The notes under the pieces are model-generated. The model had not been told where the DNA came from. It saw only the letters and a list, made by a program, of their open reading frames with translations, and searched no databases. From assembly GCA_035079385.1 (NCBI GenBank), contig JAVHKY010000034.1, forward strand, positions 7,068,001 to 7,132,000: a stretch of 64,000 bases of DNA. Reading direction: 5' to 3'. The position numbers and the translations under genes were made by a program. This DNA is from Aspidiotus rigidus. Its lineage: Eukaryota > Arthropoda > Insecta > Hemiptera > Diaspididae. Positions 23,001 to 33,018 of the stretch are shown one piece after another (positions within the stretch are counted from its first letter, which is position 1; every line of letters starts with the position of its first letter).

Positions 23001-24887
23001 ATATATTTTGAACGTTCATATTATTACTTGTAATTGGATTGCCATCCAGATGATACGCTGCCGTCTCCCTCCAATTCAATCTTGTCACTTCCGGAGCCGG
23101 ATCAATCACTGGAAACCATAATCAAGGAGAAGAAGTTTTTGATGGATAAAACAAAGTACCTGGAGAAATTGGTAGATGAGTATCATATTGGTTACCTCCT
23201 CACGCGACCAAATGGGTTTGGAAAAACTATTTTTCTACAAATAATAAAGAAGTTCTTCCTCGGCGAGAAGGAATTTTTCAAAAATACAACGCTCTACAAA
23301 CGCGGAAACAAAGATATTCACGAATTGGAGAAAATTCCGAACGATGAAATAGAACAAAGATGGGTAAAGTATCCCGTCATATATTTTAATTTTGCCAATA
23401 TCATTCGAAATTTTACTTCGATAAAAGAATTTCGAAATAATTTGGAAACTGAAATAAAAGCTATAAGAAAATTCTATGAAATATCGGGCGATGAATCCTA
23501 TTCACTGTTCCTGTTCAGTTTGCTTAGTGATTTACATAATAAGTTCGGTTCACGCGTTGTTGTCCTTGTTGACGATTACGATTCACCCAGCAATTACGCT
23601 ATGCATGTTATAAAAAATAAAACATTATTGGATGAAATAAACAATTTTCTTGGCCATGGTTTCTTTCAAACCTTGAAGAACAGTTGCGAAACTAGATTTG
23701 TGCTGGTGACAGGCGTTTTCAGACTGGCTATTAGTGGCTCAAACGGTGGTATGGATGCTTTCTATGATTTGACCTATGATGACAGATTAGACCAAGCTTT
23801 TGGTTTTACACAAGAGGAAATGATTACAAATTTACATCCGAATCTCGACAGACTATGTAAATCACGGAACGTATCAACTAAGGATCTGGTACAGGAACTT
23901 AGCCAGTGGTACGGTAATCACAGATTTTCTGTCAAAAACCAGTTCAATAGAGTTATACATCCAGTTTCGGCCATTAGATGTCTGGAAGAAGGAAGCTTTG
24001 GAATCGATTCTTTGTGTGCAAACCGTCCGATACTTTTTATAGTTGAGAAATTCTATGAAAACAATTTGACGTTGAATTTGTTCGAAGATTATAGGATTAG
24101 TTATCGTAACTTAATCATGTCGGATGACCGAACACCGTACCTCAAAAGTACGACCGATTTCAGCTATGGAGTTGATTTTCCTATTTTCATGTTACTTCAC
24201 GGTTACTTGACAATTACGCATGTCGACATTAACAACCATGGGCGTATTTGGCCATATCAGTACAATAACGATTGGATTGACTTGAATTATCCTAATATTG
24301 GCGTAAAGGAAGCTTTGAAAGACAAACTCGCGGCTTACGTTCCAAGTAAAAAGGTTTTCATCGAAAATTTACCCGAGTGGACCGAAAGACTAAGAATGAG
24401 TGTGCAAGCCGAAGATATTTCCACCATTTTGAAATTACTGAGCGATTACGGATTTTACCGTTTCAGCCATACGGCTGATCCTGTCGCAGACCGAGCGGAT
24501 TTTACAAGCAGATTTATGCGATTCTTCCAAAGCTCAAAAATACCGTGTCAGTTGAGGGATTATGAAACTTACGCGGATATACAAACATCATCTTTGCCGA
24601 CAAATTATATTTTCAGAGTCATCTATAAAATAAAAATCCTCCGGCTCTTCTATAAACTTGTCAAAGATGAAGCTGCCAAATTTAAGATTAACAAAGTGTT
24701 AAATGATACGCACTTCATTACTTTGAATTTTGCAAATACGAGTGATCACAAAATGAATACCAAATTCTCAATTAAAACTTGGATTTCTGTTTTTTCCAAG
24801 AATGGAAAAATACAATGCGATAAATTGCAAGCCTCCTCGTTGTCCCTGAAGAATAAAGTAGAAAGCAAATATTGTAAATCTGTATAA
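20032..24887 (+). CDS. AAA-ATPase-like (PF09820-type) protein with predicted signal peptide, paralogue 1; two exons
   Basis: Exon 1 is 20032-20149 (second in-frame ATG at 20074) and ends in phase 1 at GTGAGT. Exon 2 is 23050-24887 after CCAG, giving 651 residues. Exon 1 encodes a hydrophobic run (ITIGLLILNWIFVVVLVA) ending at the intron, a convincing signal peptide. Exon 2 begins with a Ser/Pro-rich linker. It then shows the family order: FLMDKTKYLEKL, Walker A RPNGFGKT (about 92-99), PVIYFNFANI, Walker B VVVLVDDYD (about 209-217), and the sensor block FVLVTGVFRLAISG followed by DQAFGFTQEEM. Family members usually have DEYD, so the catalytic Glu is replaced by Asp. No PD-(D/E)XK nuclease motif, common at the C-terminus of this family, could be seen. 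The intron holds a mobile element and a LINE remnant. Family biochemistry is poorly known. Secretion is inferred. Confidence 0.8.
20950..21362 (-). repeat. 45-bp minisatellite array (copy B)
   Basis: About nine units of the reverse complement of the 7540-8100 array. The same off-consensus segment seen in copy A ('ttggttggacggcggacggtag', 21177-21198) is present, so the two arrays descend from one structured element. Confidence 0.9.
21421..21753. mobile_element. Penelope-tail-like insertion: 170-bp palindrome plus 133-bp tandem repeat
   Basis: Positions 21421-21590 form an almost perfect palindrome centred between 21505 and 21506. Its right arm is repeated 133 bp further on (landmark 'aaggctgcgg' at 21508 and 21641). 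Each unit contains a GGCTG-CGGGT-CAGCC hairpin followed by GAAACGTT, reminiscent of the hammerhead-bearing terminal repeats of Penelope-like elements. The word GGATGTAATCTA flanks it at 21409-21420 and 21754-21765 and also occurs internally at 21621. Copy A of the host element is an empty site. Confidence 0.6.
22180..22800 (+). mobile_element. LINE RNase H tail remnant in intron
   Basis: Positions 22680-22798 read LWIFGHIALPGNDVVDHSAKQAT, the C-terminal RNase H block of I/jockey-type LINEs (usually WxPGHxGxxGNExADxxAK). The upstream part to about 22180 is probably more of the same element but unreadable. The equivalent remnant in the other paralogue's intron (35130-35620) shows it was present before the gene was duplicated. 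Confidence 0.6.
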
Positions 24888-25219
24888 ATGGTATACATCG
24901 CTGTACATTAAATTTATTCTTTAAAATTTGAGTAATATATGTACTGGAAAAAATGATATTGTAAATTGTAAAATATTAACTCGTATTTGTCTCAGGTAAA
25001 ATCGTAACGACCTTACAAGACTTTCCTCTTAGCCATCTAAGTTCAATTTATTATTTCAAATTCATTTTCTTTTAGCAATTATATTTATAATTAATTGATG
25101 AAACTTTATCATTTCATTTTGCTCACCATACTACATATGTCGTAACATTTTGTGAGACAACGGAAAAGCCTAACAGTACGATGATAACAACATTTGACGT
25201 AGTCAAGGCTTATTCTTGC

Positions 25220-25640
25220 AGGGACCCACTTGAGTCCTTTCATTGGAGAGTGATTTAATTTTCGCTCGTCCTCCATAGTGAAGTGGAAGCGGGTCGCTTT
25301 TGTTTCCTCCAACACCGGTATCCACACTTTCGGTTATAACTTTGGTGTTGGGAGGATCGCCTCGACGAAACCCTTCTTCTTGACAACCGCCTAGCTGCAA
25401 TGCGCCTTAGCCCGCAAATTTCAGAACACACCAGACACACCTTAGAACTAAGCCGCTGCCGGAATCTCTCCTCTTTTTTTCTTTTTCATTTTTCAATTTT
25501 TTTGTTTTCTGTTCTTCCTGCAGACTGTAGTCTGTATATGGTTGATACACAGATGTTGCGTTGCATTTGCCTATCCCAGTTCATATTCACCTCATTCTTC
25601 ATGACTGTTGCTTCCAAGTTTTTTCTTCATTTCCTCCGCC
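25220..25640 (+). repeat. dispersed repeat family R3, copy 2
   Basis: It has the same landmarks as 16600-17110 and 38170-38770 and lies just downstream of ATPase-like paralogue 1. The downstream location is shared with copy 3, so copies 2 and 3 were probably duplicated along with the gene. Confidence 0.7.
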
Positions 25641-26239
25641 ATGAGCTGCAATTTGGACTTCAATTCGTATTTTCCGATCCACCCTTTTCATGTGGTGTCG
25701 CAAAAATTAGGCCTTTCTCTTCACCAATCTATAAGGGAATGAGAATATACTTGGCGATGGGAGAGATTGTATTGCAGTTCATTTCTTGTTCAGCGGCGGT
25801 TCAGATGCTATGTGTCAGCTTCCGCAATATCTCTCTTTCTCTCTCCTCTCTACTTGATGACCTTAATCTCCTCATAGAAATCAAGAGAGGAGATGGTGGC
25901 AGAAACGGAGTGGAGGCGGTCGATGATGCTATTGGAAGCGGCACTGGCCTCTTCTGTTTATTTCCTCTTCGTTCTTTTCTTTCTTCTGATTTAGCTTACT
26001 TCTAATTTGGTGTTTGTCAGTAGATGACTGCCTAACGAAAATTTTATTATATTACGCGGGATTTGTGAAATTGTTTTTTTCATGAAATCAGCAGAAAAAT
26101 TGCTACGCAGCATTACACGAATTCGGCAGCCGAGTACCTACGTGAAATCAGCAAGTGCATATAAATTAAGATGCAGAATTCATGGAATAAGCAATTGCTT
26201 ATAATTCGAGATACAGGATTCGCGTAAATTTGAGACTAC
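25640..26239. other. no supported gene
   Basis: A 201-codon ATG frame spans 25400-26005 but begins inside repeat R3, is Phe/Ser/Leu-rich, and is not preserved in the related copies. Positions 26000-26040 match 19080-19115. The 26235-26239 pentamer ACTAC is the left target-site duplication of the BEL/Pao element. Confidence 0.4.
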
Positions 26240-26696
26240 TGTTTAGTACGTAAGAGTTTACTTACCCGAACTTACCCGTACGGGTCATCATCTGGGTGGT
26301 TTTGGTTCAAATGTTTTTCTTCCTAATTCTACCTGAAGGTACCTTGAGAGACTATCAGATATCGAAAGGTTTATCGCGCCATACTTGACCGAGAATTAAC
26401 TAGTAACTCCGCGAACGCCGTAACGAAAGAGCTAATATCCTCTGCGAGCTTACGCTCCGGGAACGGTCTCGATAGACGAAAAGTGGAAGACTGATTTGTC
26501 CAGAACTCTTGTTTGCCGGTCGTCATGTACTAATAGGTTCGATTAACTTTCTCTTTCAATCTATTGTTCGGTCTAAGCTCAGGTAAAAAGGGTTCTTCAG
26601 ACTATACAAAATTTCACTTGTAGTACAATGAAATACGATCAGGAATCATCGATCAGGAATCATCGTATCAGTGAAATTAAGCAGCAGATTTATCCA
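26240..26696 (-). repeat. 3' LTR of the BEL/Pao element
   Basis: 457 bp, starting TG and ending CA. It matches 33019-33458 throughout except for an extra 17 bp formed by a local tandem duplication of a 'gatcaggaatc' segment near 26637-26664. Confidence 0.95.
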
Positions 26697-26709
26697 TCCT
26701 CCCCCCTTT
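26697..26709 (-). other. polypurine tract of the BEL/Pao element
   Basis: On the minus strand AAAGGGGGGAGGA lies directly before the 3' LTR, the expected position of the plus-strand primer for reverse transcription. Confidence 0.85.
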
Positions 26710-27264
26710 GAACACTCTGTTCAAACAATGTGCTCGCTACATTAAGCCAAACTTGATAATTCGACTAATCACTAATGATTTGAGACTAAAGGATTGACCA
26801 GATAGTTCGTACTAATAAACTATGGTTAATAATCCGACGACAGGTTTTGTGACAGTGAATGGGAAGGATATTTGATAAAGAAGTTATCTAAATTATAGGA
26901 CATGGCGATTCTGTCCCGCTTCATCGGTACATATGAAGCTAAGGTCTCAATAGACCTACCTGTCTAGTTTTAATTCATTTCTTCAAGGAGAAGGGCTGAG
27001 AGAGATTAGTACCGTTCATCTCTTGACTAGTCGTATCGCCATCAGCACTTTTAAGGCAAATATAAATAAATTAACATCAACTCGAAGAATTACATAATCG
27101 CTACTGAGTTATAATATTCTTAACAATACATTTTTCGAGTTTACTGTCGTAATATTTGACCGAGAATTAATTTGCCGCTTCTTTTCCATTCCCATCTGTC
27201 AAACAATCATTGTTAAAGTGTTAACAAGTCTCATAAGTCGAATGCTTAATTGATGATGATAGCT
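26710..27264 (-). other. 3' untranslated region of the BEL/Pao element
   Basis: About 550 bp between the end of the integrase frame and the polypurine tract. No envelope-like frame was seen. Confidence 0.7.
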
Positions 27265-28060
27265 TTACTCAGTAGGTAAGTAGACCAATTTTACTATTGG
27301 TCTTTGTAACGAGCCTGTACCTGTTTTAAGGGTTACTACTCTACTGAGACCGTCTGAACCTGGGTGTAAAGTTTGAATTCTACCTCTTTTCCATGTCGCT
27401 GGAGGCGTATTGTCCTCTTTAATAAGAACAAGGTCATTTACCTTTAATTCATCCTTAACAGCTCTCCACTTGTTACGTTGTTGAAGCGTATTAAGATATT
27501 CACTTGACCAACGTTTCCAGAAAAATTGTACGACTTGCTCACGTCGTTTATAGAGTTTGACTCTATTTTCTGGAATATCAGTTAGAGACTCATTAGGAAG
27601 TGCTGTAAGAGGACCTCCAACTAGGAAATGACCTGGAGTCAGAACTCCTAGATCATCTGGATCAGATGATTGAGGTGTAAGAGGGCGTGAGTTAAGACAA
27701 GCCTCTATTTGGGTCAGCAAAGTTGTATACTCTTCAAAAGTAAACGTTCTATTCAATAAAACTGATTTCAGGTGAGCTTTCATAGACTTTACGGCTGATT
27801 CCCAAATACCCCCAAAATGAGGAGTGCTTGCGGGAATAAAATGCCAAGAGATTCCCTTTTCAACGGCAAAGTTATTAATGGTTTCTGCATTTTCATCTAG
27901 GAAGCTATATAACTTCTGTAGCTCTGTATTAGCACCAACAAAGGTTGTGCCATTGTCCGAATGTATTTCGGCTGGGATGCCTCGACGAGAAATAAAGCGG
28001 GTTAGTACAGCCAAGAATGCTTGACTGGTTAAATCTGAAACAAGTTCCAGATGAACCGCC
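27265..28060 (-). CDS. BEL/Pao integrase core and C-terminus (downstream of a frame break)
   Basis: The open part on the minus strand encodes the integrase catalytic domain: HSDNGTTFVG (second Asp of the DDE triad, codons near 27951-27965) and PHFGGIWESAVKSMK (Glu, near 27800-27825). A C-terminal block with LTPGHFLVGGPL and WKRGRI-type sequence follows. It is one frame away from the preceding pol frame. The first nucleotides after the break (to about 28060) continue the conserved sequence without an ATG, so it is a continuation of pol and not a separate gene. The product would insert the DNA copy into the genome. Confidence 0.85.
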
Positions 28061-28085
28061 TTCGTCGTGAAACAGACAAATACTG

Positions 28086-31000
28086 CTACGTAAGCCTTAA
28101 CAAAACTTTGTGCCTCCCTCCCTTGCCAATGATGGAAAATGGACCAGCATAGTCAACTCCTGTCACAGTGAAAGCTACTTTAAATAGAACTAATCTCTGC
28201 TTAGGTAAATTAGCCATTATTTGTTCCTGTGTCTTAGCTTTTAGAGTGATGCAAGTGTGACATTTTATTAGACATTTTTTGACTAAATTACTTAAGCCAA
28301 GAATCCAATAACGTCTACGCACTACAGACTTTAAAAGTCGTGGCCCAGCATGTAAATGGGCTAAATGCTCATGCCACACTATAAGTTTTGCCAATTTATG
28401 ATGAGAATGAAGAATAATTGGATGTCTTTCATCGTATGAAAGTTCTGCATTCTCTAAACGACCTCCTACTCGAAGTATACCTTGATTGTCAAGAAAGGCA
28501 TTTAAATTAGCTAATTTGCTCTTGAATAACGGTCTCTCTTTATTCTCTATCTTGTTAGTTGATGTACTGTTTCTTACAGACATTAATTCTTTAATTTCAC
28601 GAGCAAAGTTTTCCTTTTGAGCAATTTTAACAAGACAAGTTATGGCATTACGAAATTCGTAAGGCTTTAAAATGCCAGTGCCTTTTGGAAAGTGTTTCTG
28701 TACTGAAGAACAATTCAGTAAGAACCTAAGCAAGAGCGCTACTAGTCGTACTAGTCTGACGAATCCTTGACGGATTCCAAATTCTGTAGAGAATTTCCCT
28801 GTCATAGGCTCTCCTACCAAGGAAAACAGTTCCAAATTATCTTCTTGAGACTGCACTGGAAACACAACCTTTATTGCTCTACGCTCTAAAGGTTCTTTGT
28901 TATTTGGTAAGTACTCAATCGAATCTGACCATGGGGTTGTTTGATTGGAAAGCCAATCTGATCCACTATGCCACAGAAAGGCCTGTACAAATTCTAGAGG
29001 CAAAGCTCCGCGAGACAAAATGTCTGCTGGATTTGTAGCGGATTGAACGTAATCCCATATACAAGAAACAGTCAAAGATTGAATATTGCTGACTCGATGT
29101 GCTACAAATACATTCCACTTAATGGATTCAGATCCAATCCATGACAAAGCAACCTTAGAATCTGACCACAATCTAATTTTATCAATTTTGATATTTAACG
29201 ACAAGTCGATCTTGACTTTGTGAATTAGTTTGGCTAATAATTCAGCTGCTAACAATTCTAAACGTGCAATAGAAAGTTGCTTTAAAGGAGCTATTCTAGA
29301 TTTAGAACATAATAAATTTACTTTAACGTCTCCAAAACTGTCGATCACTCGACTGTAAATTACTGCTCCATATGCCCTTGATGAGGCATCAGCAAATCCA
29401 TGCAGTTCAAAGCATAAATTAGTTTTTGTGAATGAGATAAAGCGAGGAATTTCAAAATTGTCTAAGAGATAAAGACCTTGTGCAAATTCCCTCCATTTGG
29501 TTAATGCTTCTTCAGGAAGTTCATCATTCCAGCAATAAATTTGACCCTTTTGGCCTGTCTCGCGCGTTTCTTGTATTAAATCCTTCCCTACACTACTATT
29601 GTGGTCTGTTGAGGCATGGCGTAAAATCCATAGAAACTGCATGAAAAGCTTTGCAGTAACTATTACTGGACCACAAAGTCCTAGGACATCATAGAAGCCT
29701 GCACTTGCTGATAGAATCTCTCTTTTTGTTCTAGCCATTGCATTAGTTTCCTTAGCAAAGCGAAAAACAAATGCATCTTTATTAGGTAACCATAGGGTTC
29801 CTAAAGTTTTTATAGTTTCTGACTCTCCAATTATTAAAGGACTGTGACCCTTTATAATCTCCTCTTCTATATCCGCTAGAATCTCAGGTTCATTAGCGCA
29901 CCACTTTGTTAATTCAAATCCTGCAAGGCCTAGCAGCTTCCTCAATTCGTTTATGATTGTTTTAGCAGCATCGATATCATCAGCACCGCTTAATACGTCA
30001 TCGACGTAAAAATCATTCAATAGAACCGATTTTGCTGCAGGATATGACTCCGAGTAATTCAAAGCCAATTCCTTAAAACACCTAGTAGCAAGATATGGCG
30101 CTGTTTTTGTTCCAAAAGTTACAGTTTGCAACTCAGAAACCTTCAATTCTTCTTCAGGGGATTTACGCCAAAAGATGCGTTGAAGAGGAGTACATGATTG
30201 GTGGACACGTACCATGCGATACATCCTTTTAACGTCAGCTACGAAACAATATTTGTGTGTTCGAAAACGAAGCATCGTTGAAAAGAGAGATGGCTGAACC
30301 ACCGGTCCTGCCATTAAAATATCGTTCAGCGACAGACCAGAAGTCGTTGGCATACTAGCGTTGAAAACGACACGTACAGGAGAAGAAGTAGAGGAAGGTT
30401 TGATCACAGCGTGATGAGGTATATAATATGATGGTATACTCTCATTGCTAGTTTCCTTGATTTCTTTCATATGATCTAATTGAATATATTCTTCCATACA
30501 AGAAACATAATCCTTTTTAAGAGCTGAGTTATTTGCTAAGCGCTTTTCTAAAGCATAGAAACGATTTAGGGCTTGCGTACGTGATTCACCTAGAACTGTG
30601 GGTGACTCCTTAAAAGGAAGAGTCACTACAAAGCGACCATCAGCTCGTCGAAACGTAGTTTCAGTGAAAATGCGCTCGCATTCTTTCTCTTCGTTAGTGA
30701 AAGGAGGATTTAGGGTTTCAAGAGATTCTACAATCCAGAACTTTTCTATTGTTCTTAATAATTGGTGATCAGTTTCCTTAGCACAATAGACAAAGGTATT
30801 CTCTGCTCGCGCAGTGACTTGTAAATCACCTGCTACCAACCAACCTAACTCTGACTCCCTTAATTCAGGCAACGAAGGTCGTAAGCACAACTTTTTGCTA
30901 CCTAATATCTTCCAACACACTTGTAAACCTAATAATAGGTTAATACCCGCAGGAGTGTTAAATTGTGGGTCAGCTAATTGAACCCACGAGGGAATTCTCC

Positions 31001-32219
31001 AGGAGTCGATTTCAAAATAATCAGTTGGTATATGCGAATTGAGAATATTATCGACCACCAATGCTGGGATTGAAATTTTAAAATTCGTGTAGCAAGATTC
31101 AATCACTAAGATTGCCTCTTTGGCAATTGACCCTGCTGAGCCAAAAATACCGTCAATTTGGCATTGCGTTTCTACTACCTCAGCATTGAGAATCTTTACC
31201 AGCTCTGTGGTAGCAAAATGTACTTGACTACCATTATCAAGGAAAGCGCGAGCCTCTAAGACTTTGTCATTCACTCTAACTTTTACAAGAGCCGTGGTTA
31301 AAAGAGCCTCAATTTCAACATGCATCTTTAAGCTATTAGCGACCACAGGATTTACTAAGCCTAGTGAAATAGTATTCGATTCAGACGACATTTCGGGGTT
31401 AAAGCTATCAACATCTAAAATATTGGTGTTAATTAATAAGTCGAGAGACTCACCAGTGTTGTTTCCGCGAGATTCCTTTGATCTCTGATGCAACATAGCG
31501 TTGTGGAGCCCGCCACAAGGGCACATGAGAAACTTAAACGAGCAATTTTTTGCAGTTTCAACTCCTTTACAACTTTTGCATAAGCAGATGCGACATACAC
31601 TGTTTTCAGCTACGAATTTCATCCTTTCCTCTTTGTTCATATCCATGAATTTCGGGCACTTATTTAAATAATGCCCTTCTCCACACATCGCACAGAGCGG
31701 TATCTTCTTACTTCTCTTCGGTTTCGATTTTGACGCCGCCGCTGCCGCTATTCCTCTTTTGATTGGTGTTGAGGACCCAGCTTTCTGGTGCGGTGGGGCT
31801 GAGCAGGATCTTTGTCCTTTTCCTGCTCGTTCTAGAGCGCCGCACTCCTTTTCCATGAATTCATAAAAATTCTTAAGGGTACAATGACCCGAACCCTTAT
31901 TTCCGACCTCTTTTTCCCAAGAAAGACGAGTTGCTGGAGAAGTTTTGTCCAAAAAGGACGCGATTACGACCATGTCGTACGCTGAAATCTCCAGCTCGTC
32001 TAATGCGGAACGCAGGCCAGAAGCATGTTGACGGTGGTCAACTAGCAGGGTTCTAAGAGGCTGACTCTGATTTCCTTTCTTAAACAGGGCTTCTAAGTGG
32101 GCGTGCACACGACGGAATGGCTGATCGTATGTTTGACACACAATTGACCAGCACTCCTCGAAGCTTCCTTCCTTTAAATTCTGAATTAATTTTTCAGCGT
32201 CATCCTGTAAAGCCATCAT
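28086..32219 (-). CDS. BEL/Pao pol polyprotein, main frame
   Basis: A 1377-codon frame. The first about 170 residues finish the gag region. Cys/His-rich zinc knuckles follow (C-x2-C at about 176-179, more Cys to about 235), then the retropepsin motif (FLDNGSQ, about 327-333). Reverse transcriptase follows, with FVADVKRMY and YVDD (codons at 29997-30008), then RNase H (FADASSRAYGAV, near 29365-29400), then the integrase zinc finger (H...H...CHTC) and the first catalytic Asp in GVDYAGPF. It ends at a stop reached by a one-nucleotide frame break near 28100, after which the integrase core continues in another frame. The upstream end also lies one frame away from gag. Confidence 0.9.
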   Translation of the reverse strand: MMALQDDAEKLIQNLKEGSFEECWSIVCQTYDQPFRRVHAHLEALFKKGNQSQPLRTLLVDHRQHASGLRSALDELEISAYDMVVIASFLDKTSPATRLSWEKEVGNKGSGHCTLKNFYEFMEKECGALERAGKGQRSCSAPPHQKAGSSTPIKRGIAAAAASKSKPKRSKKIPLCAMCGEGHYLNKCPKFMDMNKEERMKFVAENSVCRICLCKSCKGVETAKNCSFKFLMCPCGGLHNAMLHQRSKESRGNNTGESLDLLINTNILDVDSFNPEMSSESNTISLGLVNPVVANSLKMHVEIEALLTTALVKVRVNDKVLEARAFLDNGSQVHFATTELVKILNAEVVETQCQIDGIFGSAGSIAKEAILVIESCYTNFKISIPALVVDNILNSHIPTDYFEIDSWRIPSWVQLADPQFNTPAGINLLLGLQVCWKILGSKKLCLRPSLPELRESELGWLVAGDLQVTARAENTFVYCAKETDHQLLRTIEKFWIVESLETLNPPFTNEEKECERIFTETTFRRADGRFVVTLPFKESPTVLGESRTQALNRFYALEKRLANNSALKKDYVSCMEEYIQLDHMKEIKETSNESIPSYYIPHHAVIKPSSTSSPVRVVFNASMPTTSGLSLNDILMAGPVVQPSLFSTMLRFRTHKYCFVADVKRMYRMVRVHQSCTPLQRIFWRKSPEEELKVSELQTVTFGTKTAPYLATRCFKELALNYSESYPAAKSVLLNDFYVDDVLSGADDIDAAKTIINELRKLLGLAGFELTKWCANEPEILADIEEEIIKGHSPLIIGESETIKTLGTLWLPNKDAFVFRFAKETNAMARTKREILSASAGFYDVLGLCGPVIVTAKLFMQFLWILRHASTDHNSSVGKDLIQETRETGQKGQIYCWNDELPEEALTKWREFAQGLYLLDNFEIPRFISFTKTNLCFELHGFADASSRAYGAVIYSRVIDSFGDVKVNLLCSKSRIAPLKQLSIARLELLAAELLAKLIHKVKIDLSLNIKIDKIRLWSDSKVALSWIGSESIKWNVFVAHRVSNIQSLTVSCIWDYVQSATNPADILSRGALPLEFVQAFLWHSGSDWLSNQTTPWSDSIEYLPNNKEPLERRAIKVVFPVQSQEDNLELFSLVGEPMTGKFSTEFGIRQGFVRLVRLVALLLRFLLNCSSVQKHFPKGTGILKPYEFRNAITCLVKIAQKENFAREIKELMSVRNSTSTNKIENKERPLFKSKLANLNAFLDNQGILRVGGRLENAELSYDERHPIILHSHHKLAKLIVWHEHLAHLHAGPRLLKSVVRRRYWILGLSNLVKKCLIKCHTCITLKAKTQEQIMANLPKQRLVLFKVAFTVTGVDYAGPFSIIGKGGRHKVLLRLT

Positions 32220-32241
32220 CAGATATCTCTGCTTGGCGCGC

Positions 32242-32793
32242 TCACTTTTTTTTAATTCTAGAGTCGCTAATTAGATGAAGGAAGTCAGCTTTGAATGCAG
32301 CCCACTTTTCTATTGCCCCAGAAAATTTCGGAACATCTAACGCAGGAAGTTTGAAGATTCTATCTTCTTGCGGATGGCCACACGATGGACTTGGCAAAGT
32401 ATTATCGATCCCAACTATACGCAAGAGTTTTTCTCTCGCGTCGCGGTAAGCGGAAAGAAATTCTTTCCTCTCGTTGAAATCGATTGTTTGCCCTTGTCCT
32501 ACAATTACTATATTATCGTATCGGGCCTTCAATAACGAAAGATCGTTTAAATCCGCTTTGGCAGTTTCCTTGGTCGTAGCTTCATCCGTAATATCACGAA
32601 TAAATTGTACTTCGAAGATTAAGGTGGAGAGTTTATTCGAACTTACGTCATTAATTTCATTGGATATATTCGCACTGGAGGTAGAGGAGGACTGCTTAGT
32701 AGTATTGGATGTATTATTATCATCCGTCTTATTCTCATCTGTTTCCATCTGAGAAACCTCATTAAGAGGAGTCGTTTCCGAATCCGAACTCAT
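32242..32793 (-). CDS. BEL/Pao gag N-terminal part
   Basis: It starts at the ATG at 32793 (MSSDSETT...). An acidic Ser/Thr-rich N-terminus is followed by a helical region and the DUF1759-type signature LPALDVPKFSGAIEKWAAF. The frame terminates within a run of eight A residues (minus strand). Removing one nucleotide of that run would bring it into the pol frame, so the break is a homopolymer indel. It is in the wrong direction for simple -1 programmed slippage. Confidence 0.85.
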   Translation of the reverse strand: MSSDSETTPLNEVSQMETDENKTDDNNTSNTTKQSSSTSSANISNEINDVSSNKLSTLIFEVQFIRDITDEATTKETAKADLNDLSLLKARYDNIVIVGQGQTIDFNERKEFLSAYRDAREKLLRIVGIDNTLPSPSCGHPQEDRIFKLPALDVPKFSGAIEKWAAFKADFLHLISDSRIKKK

Positions 32794-33000
32794 TGGAAAT
32801 GTACGCACTTCACGAAATTATATCACGAAATTATAAATTTATCACAACGTACGTATGCGAAGCGTATGCGAAGCGACGTATTGTAAAGTGAGAAGAATAA
32901 CCGAACGAATAGATGTAGGTATATTTTAGTATCGAACCTAAAACGCCTAGCTTATCTTTCGACAAGTAAATTGTTGAAAGAGGCACGTACAATCGGGAAT

Positions 33001-33018
33001 CCCGGACCGTGAGGACCA
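33001..33018 (-). other. tRNA primer-binding site of the BEL/Pao element
   Basis: Directly internal to the 5' LTR, the minus strand reads TGGTCCTCACGGTCCGGG, beginning with the TGG that pairs with a tRNA 3' CCA end. The tRNA species was not determined. Confidence 0.75.

Larger units (their letters stand above)
19640..25200 (+). repeat. segmental duplication unit, copy 1
   Basis: Upstream flank, signal exon, parts of the intron, coding exon and downstream flank all have counterparts at 34560-38160 in the same orientation. Landmarks are 'actaacaattgaagcactatcg' at 19666 and 34580, and 'ctcccggctacggactgagaaaatc' at 22783 and 35596. The unit differs mainly by later insertions in the introns. 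Confidence 0.85.

Noticed and set aside
25400..26005. 201-codon ATG frame
   Set aside because: It lies in dispersed repeat R3, is compositionally skewed (Phe/Leu/Ser), and is not preserved in the copies at 16600 and 38170.
32242..32260. Programmed -1 ribosomal frameshift between gag and pol
   Set aside because: The required shift is +1 relative to the gag frame, and the run of eight A residues is a typical indel site.
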